NCBI GenBank assembly: GCA_024195265.1
Contig: JAJLRJ010000010.1
Coordinates: forward strand, 13,250,754-13,314,753
Reading direction: 5' to 3'
Source of the DNA: Dendrophyllia cribrosa
Lineage: Eukaryota > Cnidaria > Anthozoa > Scleractinia > Dendrophylliidae
DNA length: 64,000 nucleotides
The notes beneath the pieces are model-generated. The model searched no databases and was not told the origin of the DNA. It saw nothing but the letters and a program-made list of their open reading frames with translations. Shown piece by piece: positions 57,099 to 64,000 of the stretch. Both the position numbers and the translations under genes were made by a program. Position 1 is the stretch's first letter; each line of letters opens with the position of its first letter.

Positions 57099-60000
57099 AG
57101 CGAGCGTGTTAGGCAATTTTTCTGATAATGATTTTTTGTTTCGTCTTGATGTTGTACAATAATTTTTTTTTTTTCGGGATTGTTCCATACCCTTTTTCCT
57201 TTAGCTTGCTGTGCATTCCTTTTTTTCTTTACTTTTGCTCTGCAGGAATTTTTTTTTTTCTGGTAATTGCCCCATCACCGATTCTCCAAAATGCCTGTGT
57301 TTAAACAATCCTGATTCCTTGTAGCAGGTGGTTTCAAGGATTTTAAAGCGAAAAAAATATACAAAGTTCTAAACTTATGTTTTTTCTAACAGTACCCAGC
57401 CGATCAGAGAAAACAATATAGACCTGAAACTGTAGCCTGCTAAAAGGGGGTGTGGGGTGGGGGGTGGGGGCAGGTTTCGGTGTTGGGCAATTTTTTTGAT
57501 CATGAATTTTTTTTCCGTCTTGATGTTGTGCAAGAATTTTTTTCGGGATTGCTCCATACCTTTTTTTTCCTTTCGCTCGCTGTGCATTATTTTTTTTCTT
57601 TACTTTTGCTGTGAAGGAATTTGTTTTTAGTAATTACCCACCGCCCCCCCCCCCCCCCCCCCCCCCCCCTCTTAGCAATAAAATGGTCCGTCCCTATGGA
57701 GTGCTTGAAGCGGGCTGTGGAATGTAAATGTGGACTGGACTGTGCATATTGATAGATTCTAGATTGTATATTGCGGCTTGCTAATATAAAACTCTAAAGT
57801 GAAAACCGGGTGGAAACTGAGGCCAAACGAGCCAGTTTCGAAGCCCATCGGGCTCCTTCTTTCTGTCGTGTCACCTGCCCCGGGAATCGATTTTGCTGCG
57901 GCCAACACCGTACCTAGTTTACTTCCGGTTTTCAGAAATCAGTGATGTCATCTAAAAGACAATTTACAATTGAAATATTTAAATGCCTTTCTGAGCTTAT
58001 AATACATCCTCCCGCTACCACAGTTGAACTAGTTGAATATGAGGATATTATGTCAGTTTTCAGTCGGTTCACAAGGCCAACTGTATACCATAGGAAAAGG
58101 AATTTGTAAACAACCTCGTTCGGCTACGGTTCACACGGTTCACACGGTTCACATAATTAAAAAAATATGTATGATATTAATTATTTAATATATTGCGTGA
58201 ACCGTTGTGAACCGTTAAATTTTCATTCTCAGTCTTTGTGAACCGTATGAAATCAAACTTGACTTCGCTGTAAACCGTATAGATGTTAGTTATTTAGGCA
58301 TTTTAAAAGGCTCTGTGCTTTCACGCACTAAGTATTTTTAGAACTGCGATATAACGCTGATATTATTGTCACGCAATGCGTGATGTACAGTTGTCGCGCA
58401 CGAATACACCTCATAATTGATTAGCTCTAATTGCTGGATTTCGCTTTTTTACGCTTTATCACAAAGTGATTAAACATGTACAATGTCTTCCGAAAAAATT
58501 ATTTGGATCCCATTTTTTATCGCGGAGTTATAGTAATCCAAAATCATAGACAATCTCGGAACGAACTCGTTGAGACAGTAGTGTTTCCGCGCGCAAGACA
58601 ACCGTTAGTGTAATATCCTGTCAAAAATCACATTTATCGAAGCCCTCCTCTCCCTCCTCCGTTCAATGTTGCTTTAGAAGGGTTGCTCAGAGACCAGGGA
58701 CACTTTTTGAGTATGTACAACATTGTTTTGTGGGGGGCAGGGGGAGGTAGATATGATAATTCCTTTTAAATGCAAAGAAATGCTCACAATTTGCCTAAGT
58801 GTCTCAACAGTTTTGTCCGAGATTGCCTATAGACTGTTTTATGTTTTTTTAAGGTTGTTATTAACTGGCTCGTCACTCTGCGACGAGTCAGTTCTTAAAA
58901 TACCCTCTTTTTTTTAACTGGCTCGTCGCTCTGCGACGAGTCAGTTCTTAAAATACCCTCTTTTTTTTTTTTTTTTTTTTTCGGCCTGTCGGGTCACCTG
59001 CCCCGGGAATCGCTTTTGCTGCGGCCAACACCGTACCTAGTTTACTTCCGGTTTTCAGAAATGGCGTAATCAGTGATGTCAGCAACTATAATTCAAATAT
59101 TTACCGTTCTAATTTCGACGGAATTGTTAAAAATTAAATCTCTGTGATTTTCGGATGTGATCTATTTCTGGTAAAGGGAAAGCGGGTTGAATTTTTCTAA
59201 CCAAATCAATTGTCAAACAGTTGAGTTTAGATCGAATAAATCGTTGAATATAACACGTCCCGGCACGTCACAGAACTGCTAAGTAAACAATTCTCAAGCA
59301 TTACTCCGTGCAGTCACGTTCAAATTCCACACATCTCGTATTCATGTCACGCTATTTGATCGATCGTGTTGATATTGTTAATTTATTCGAAACCCCATCA
59401 CCGATTCTCCAAAATGCCTGTTTAAACAATCCTGATTCCTTGTAGTAGGTGGTTTCAAGGATTTTAAAGTAAAAGAAATATACAAAGTTCTAAACTTTTG
59501 TTTTTTCTAACAGTACCAAGCCGATCAGAGAAAAAAATATAGACCTGAAACTGTAGCCTACTAAAGGGGGGTGTGGGGTGGGGGCAGGTGGCGGTGTTGG
59601 GCAATTTTTCTGATCTTGAATTTTTTTTCCGTCTTGATGTTGTGCAAGAATTTTTTTTCGGGATTGTTCCATACCCTTTTTCCTTTAGCTTGCTGTGCAT
59701 CAGTTTTTTTTCTTTACTTTTGCTGTGAATGATTTTTTTTTTTTGTGGTTATTGCCCAATCCCCCCCCCCCCCCCCTTAACAATAAAACAGTCCCTCCCT
59801 AAGGAGTGCTTGAAACGGGCTGTGGAATGAAAATGAAATGTGGACTGGACTGTGCATATTAATAGATTCTAGATTGTATATTGTGGAATGCTAATATAAA
59901 ACTGTAAAATAATAACCGGGTGGAAACTGAGACCAAACGAGCCAGTTTCGAAGCCCATCGGGCTCCTTGTTTTTTTTTTTCGGCCTGTCGGGTCACCTGC

Positions 60001-60908
60001 CCCGGGAATCGCTTTTGCTGCGGCCAACACCGTATCTAGTTTACTTCCGGTTTTCAGAAATGGCGTAATCAGTGATGTCAGCAACTATAATTCAAATATT
60101 TACCGTTCTAATTTCGACGGAATTGTTAAAAATTAAATCTCTGTGGTTTTCGGATGTGATCTATTTCTGGTAAAGGGAAAGTGGGTTGAATTTTTCTAAC
60201 CAAATCAATTGTCAAACAGTTGAGTTTAGATCGAATAAATCGTTGAATATAACACGTCCCGGCACGTCACAGAACTGCTGAGTAAACAATTCTCAAGCAT
60301 TACTCCGTGCAGTCACGTTCAAATTCCTCACATCTCGTATTCATGTCACGCTATTTGATCGATCGTGTTGATATTGTTAATTTATTGGAAACCCCATCAC
60401 CGATTCTCCAAAATGCCTGTGTTTAAACAATCCTGATTCCTTGTAGTAGGTGGTTTCAAGGATTTTAAAGCGAAAAAAATATACAAAGTTCTAAACTTAT
60501 GTTTTTTTCTACAGTACCGAGCCGATCAGAGAAAAAAAAATAGACCTGAAACCGTAGCCTACTAAAGGGGGGTGAGGGGGTGGGGGCAGGTGGCGGTGTT
60601 CGGCAATTTTTCTGATCATGAATTTTTTTTCCGTCTTGATGTTGTGCAAGAATTTTTTCCGGGATTGCTCCATACCTTTATTTCCTTTCGCTCGCTGTGC
60701 ATTATTTTTTTTTCTTTACTTTTGCTGTGCAGGAATTTGTTTTTAGTAATTGTCCAACCCCCCCTCCCCCCCCCCCCCCCCCCCCCCCTCTTAACAATAA
60801 AATGGTCCGTCCCTAAATAAGGAGTGCTTGAAGCGGGCTGTGGAATGTAAATGTGGACTGGACTGTGCATATTGATAGATTCTAAATTGTATATTGTGGC
60901 TTGCTAAT
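56974..60908. repeat. Complex satellite block III
   Basis: Continues the satellite interrupted by the Polinton. The block CCTGATTCCTTGTAG recurs at 57310, 59431 and 60432; the last two define a period of about 1001 bases. Each unit has a G/C tract, TTCCTTTCGCTCGCTGTGC, a C run with CTCTTAACAATAAAATGG, CACCTGCCCCGGGAATCG and CCGTTCTAATTTCGACGG. The segment 57905-58860 repeats 30181-31140 nearly base for base. Interrupted at 60909 by the Helitron. Confidence 0.85.
57027..57097 (+). repeat. ~70-base poly-G tract
   Basis: An almost unbroken G run beside the Polinton insertion point; likely to form G-quadruplexes and prone to assembly length error. Confidence 0.95.
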
Positions 60909-61245
60909 TGCGTTCGCAGAACGCCATCATAATCTTGGTTGGTGTTCCTGTGGCCTACCATACCAAGATAATTTGAACCTTTTTGGGTCGACAGCCAAAC
61001 GTACTCCCCTATTGCATTTTTCAGGGGTTGTCCGGGTGGGACTCGGGCATTTTTATTGCATTTGTCAGGGTCGGCCTCGGGCACAATTTGTCTTCATTTC
61101 GCGTGGTCTCGTTTTCGCGTACAGCGAAGTGCAGGGAGTGTGCCGCCTTCGTTGTGCTTGGTTGCGTTGTGTCTGGTTCTTGGTTGCGGTGTGCCTTTCA
61201 CTGGGTAAGTAACATTGATTATTGCTTTCCAATAAGAGAAATGTT

Positions 61246-62580
61246 ATGTTGTTTAAAAATCTTTTAGGTTGTATTCATCAAAGCATTAAGAAAGTGTGTA
61301 CGGCCGCACAGTTCGACATCGCTTTGTCGCGATGTGTGTTAACCTGCTCGCTGAAGATGCGTCATCACAAAGACCACAAACTGATCAGTTCTTTCACCCA
61401 GCGGCCATTGAGCCATATGACTGTGATTTGCAGTCATGAATTATATAACCCACCGAGTTTTTTGGCTCGGCGGTGGCCCAAAGACATGATTTTTTGTCTC
61501 AAAACACTATCACCGACTTATTCGGGTCGGCGGCCCTATTTGAGCCACGTGGTCATGACTTGTGATCAAAACACGAAGGAACCGAGCTATGTTCGTCGGT
61601 GTTATGCCAGTCAGTTGCCAAGTGATGGCCAGATGAGACCAGTTCGGTCAAGCGAAATTAATCCAAGGAGTAATATCGCTAGCAAACGCAATGCTGTGGG
61701 TCGTACACAAGCTCTTCAAGTTTTGATGAATTATGCCTTTGAATCTTTGGGTCATGATGCTCTGATGACACAAGCTTTGATGAATGATACCTTTCAAGCT
61801 TTCAGTAGTGTTGTTAGTAATGTTTTACATGTACTTCGGAAAAGCACTGAGAACAGTAAGTGTTCTTCTCTACTGACCATTTCTGACAACTATGATAATA
61901 CTGTGGTCATCAAAGAAACTAAAAGGAAAAGAGACCGAGAGACCTTGAAAAGGAAAAGAGACCGAGAACCCTCTCGAATTCCTGTTCATAGAGTTCTTAG
62001 ACTATTAAAAAGAAGGTTATACAGAAAAAGTGCTCAACATGTGCTGAGACATAGTGTTCCAAAGTCGTCATTTATGAGAGACTTGTGTAACAATTTCATG
62101 AATTGGTGCCTGTGGTTTAACAGGGAACAATTTTATTGTAAGCATGTGTTTTTTCTAAAGAAGCACAAATATGAAAGAAGATGCAAGTACTTGTATGCCA
62201 GTTGCAAACAAGAAATTAAATCAGACTTCACTGAAAACGATTGTCTTTGTAGTGGTCTTTTCAACTTTTCAAGTTTAAAAGGAGGTATGCCTCCTGAGAA
62301 TGTCAGTCGTACTTTGGCCTGGACTTCTCTAATCGAGAGGCTATCAAGCATAAGTTTGATGCCTTATGATGTTGGAGGAAGTGGAGATTGTTTTTTCAAG
62401 TCAGTTTCACATCAACTCTATGGAACACCTGAGTTTCACTTTGAAATTCGTATGGCTGGTATCAGGCATTTAAATGATCATCCAGAGTTTTATATTGAGA
62501 GTATTTCTGATAATACTTGGGAAAACTACTTTCAACAAATGTCAAAACCAGGCACATGGTGTGACAATATAATTATCTAG
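61246..62580 (+). CDS. Helitron protein, N-terminal part with OTU domain, ended by an in-frame TAG
   Basis: The first ATG in frame is 61246, though coding may really begin after the acceptor at 61268. The first ~110 codons run over a hairpin-repeat array and may be leader rather than protein. Residues from ~200 on are basic (KRKRDRETLKRKRDRE, LLKRRLYRKSAQHVLRH). The OTU core is YDVGGSGDCFFKSVSHQLYG with catalytic Cys, as in the OTU proteases of Helentrons. The frame stops at TAG (62578-62580) and goes on without change of frame. Confidence 0.7.
   Translation: MLFKNLLGCIHQSIKKVCTAAQFDIALSRCVLTCSLKMRHHKDHKLISSFTQRPLSHMTVICSHELYNPPSFLARRWPKDMIFCLKTLSPTYSGRRPYLSHVVMTCDQNTKEPSYVRRCYASQLPSDGQMRPVRSSEINPRSNIASKRNAVGRTQALQVLMNYAFESLGHDALMTQALMNDTFQAFSSVVSNVLHVLRKSTENSKCSSLLTISDNYDNTVVIKETKRKRDRETLKRKRDREPSRIPVHRVLRLLKRRLYRKSAQHVLRHSVPKSSFMRDLCNNFMNWCLWFNREQFYCKHVFFLKKHKYERRCKYLYASCKQEIKSDFTENDCLCSGLFNFSSLKGGMPPENVSRTLAWTSLIERLSSISLMPYDVGGSGDCFFKSVSHQLYGTPEFHFEIRMAGIRHLNDHPEFYIESISDNTWENYFQQMSKPGTWCDNIII
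61390..61610 (+). repeat. Array of CACCGA...TCGGCGG hairpins
   Basis: Three related hairpins: ACCGAGTTTTTTGGCTCGGCGG (61452 region), ACCGACTTATTCGGGTCGGCGG (61511 region) and ACCGAGCTATGTTCGTCGGTG (61580 region), separated by ~60 bases with GAGCCA and GTCATGA words. Confidence 0.7.
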
Positions 62581-64000
62581 GCAGTGTCTAATGCTCATAA
62601 CTGCATCATTCATATCACCGAGTCAGATATTAATAAACCAGATGGTACAGCTATCATTCCTGTTGTTCACGAGGAACAACCAAGAACAATTTTCCTTGGG
62701 TATATTAATGAGCTACACTATGTTTCAACAGTGCCACAGAAAAACAGTCACAATAGAAAAAAGTTAAAATACCTAAAGTCAAAGTTAATTGAATCTGATG
62801 ACCAAAAACAGCAGAAGCTTGCTAAGAGAAGAAAAATCTATCATCTATCTAGATCAATGGAGACACTTGAAGAGAGGGAAGTTAGGCTTGCTAACCGTAG
62901 AAAATATTATGCTAAACAAAAGGCCAAAGACACTGTCGAGAAAAAGTCGAGAAACAGTGAACCTCTCACAAACCAAAATAAATTTGCCAAAGCAACAGAT
63001 GACATATGCCAAAATGACACACAAACTCATGATACAAGCCAAGACAATAATTATTGCTGGACCCCAATAATAGAAAAAGAACAAGCACTACAAAATGTCG
63101 ATTTGTTTCATAAGTCTAATGAGTACAATGTTGTCCAGTGCACAGTCTGTCTGGAAGCATGGCTTTTAACAGCCACTTCAAATACTCGTACAGCTTCTGA
63201 GTATCATTGTTTGAGATGCAAAAGAGACAAGAAACACCCAAAGAAATTTTCAACAGGAAATAACATGATTCCTGCTGCAGTCCCTTGTGAACTTCAGGGT
63301 CTCACCCAAGTAGAAGAAATGCTTATTGCACGTGCACTTCCTATAATGAGAGTTTATATAAAACCTGGTGGGCAAAGAGGTTATTCAGGCCACTGCATCA
63401 ATTTGCCTCAGCGCGTAGAAGAACTGGCTAGTTCCTTACCAAGATATCCAAAAGATTTATCTGTTATAGTTGTTAAGATGAAAGGCAAGGACAACAACTT
63501 TAAAGATGTGTTAGTTCGAAGACAGAATGTGGCTGATGCATTGCATTGGCTTATACATAATAATCCACATTACAAAGGTGTAGTTGTGAACGAAAACTCT
63601 CTGAACTGTCTGCCTGAGAATGGTGTTCCACATGATCTTATCTCAGTTGAAACAGAAAATGATGACACTGATTCTTCTAACCCTGACTTTGGTCCTCAAA
63701 ATGAAGAAGACATTGTTTACAATGAACAAACAGAAATGAGTAGCTTTCTTCCTATTCCCCAATACCAGCAGCAAGAAATTGAAGCTGTTCAGCAGCAGTT
63801 ATCTTATAGCCATCACAATCAACACAGTATGTCTTGGCCAACAGTAGATAATGAGCCGATTAATGAGTACACCACTCCATTTCTAGCAACACTGGCTTTC
63901 CCAACTCTATTCCCAGATGGGACGGGTGACCCTACTAATCCATCTCTTCACCAAGATGTACCATTTGGGTATAAAATTAAACACCTTTTAAAGTATGCAG
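62581..64000 (+). pseudogene. Helitron Rep/helicase continuation after TAG
   Basis: Translated by eye with no stop to the window end. The end of the OTU domain ([18 protein letters not shown]) is followed by a basic coiled stretch ([27 protein letters not shown]), CTVCLEAW...CLRCKRDKK, the DUF6570-like [20 protein letters not shown] and [12 protein letters not shown], and the helicase-like N-domain start ([20 protein letters not shown]). It needs readthrough of the TAG, or the copy is dead. Confidence 0.75.

Larger units (their letters stand above)
60909..64000 (+). mobile_element. 5' part of a Helitron (Helentron-like), open at the window edge
   Basis: The satellite text TTGTGGCTTGCTAAT stops at 60908 and new sequence begins. 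It carries a coding region with an OTU-type protease motif, a CxxC zinc pair, a DUF6570-like block and the N-terminal helicase-like domain seen in Helitron Rep/helicase proteins. The Rep and Pif1 parts lie beyond the window. A possible leader intron spans GTAAGT (61205) to CTTTTAG (61268). Confidence 0.75.

Noticed and set aside
56937..57188. Poly-Gly / poly-Pro frames
   Set aside because: Produced by the G tract.

Overview
The window is animal nuclear DNA, almost certainly from a cnidarian and plausibly a stony coral. It is AT-rich, intron-bearing and dense with transposable elements. It carries one exon of an Ig-like receptor gene, splice signals, and Ty3/gypsy, BEL/Pao, DIRS-like, LINE, Helitron, MITE and Polinton (Maverick) sequences. 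I see no bacterial operon, rRNA or tRNA gene. The species assignment is inference.

Layout. 1-4261: Ty3/gypsy LTR retrotransposon on the minus strand, running off the left edge. 5029-5985: one end of a second, truncated Polinton. 6.7-8.0 kb: DIRS-like fragments and a perfect 25-bp hairpin. 9205-11723: a truncated second Ty3/gypsy element, abutting a 2.8-kb foldback element with ~650-bp arms (11724-14538). 14825-15154: Ig-domain exon. 16825-27114: complete BEL/Pao element with identical-length LTRs and TTCAG target duplication, split by a 4.2-kb DNA transposon (22078-26310). 27997-28384: MITE. 28.99-38.66 kb and 56.97-60.91 kb: a complex satellite with a ~1-kb unit and long C/G runs, hosting a 5'-truncated LINE (32073-35569). 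60909-64000: the start of a Helitron coding for an OTU-domain Rep/helicase protein.

The centrepiece is an 18.3-kb Polinton (38665-56968), flanked by ACTTG direct repeats and inserted in the satellite. It encodes a protein-primed DNA polymerase B, a retroviral-type integrase, an FtsK/A32-like packaging ATPase, a candidate major capsid protein, a candidate single-jelly-roll capsid protein, a YqaJ-type nuclease, a coiled-coil membrane protein, a possible VLTF3-like late transcription factor and a cluster of small membrane proteins. Genes are packed tail-to-head with gaps down to about 15 bp. Nearly every one has a TATATACC-like box right at its start codon, as in a virus with its own transcription signals.

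Both ends of this Polinton are ~162-bp foldback palindromes, like hairpin telomeres. The second, truncated Polinton at 5 kb has the same outer sequence (AGTAGTATAG) and the same hairpin form, but a wholly different stem sequence. The polymerase, the coiled-coil gene and the VLTF3-like gene carry one or two breaks each, while the capsid, ATPase, integrase and nuclease frames are open. This copy is therefore probably a recent but inactive insertion.
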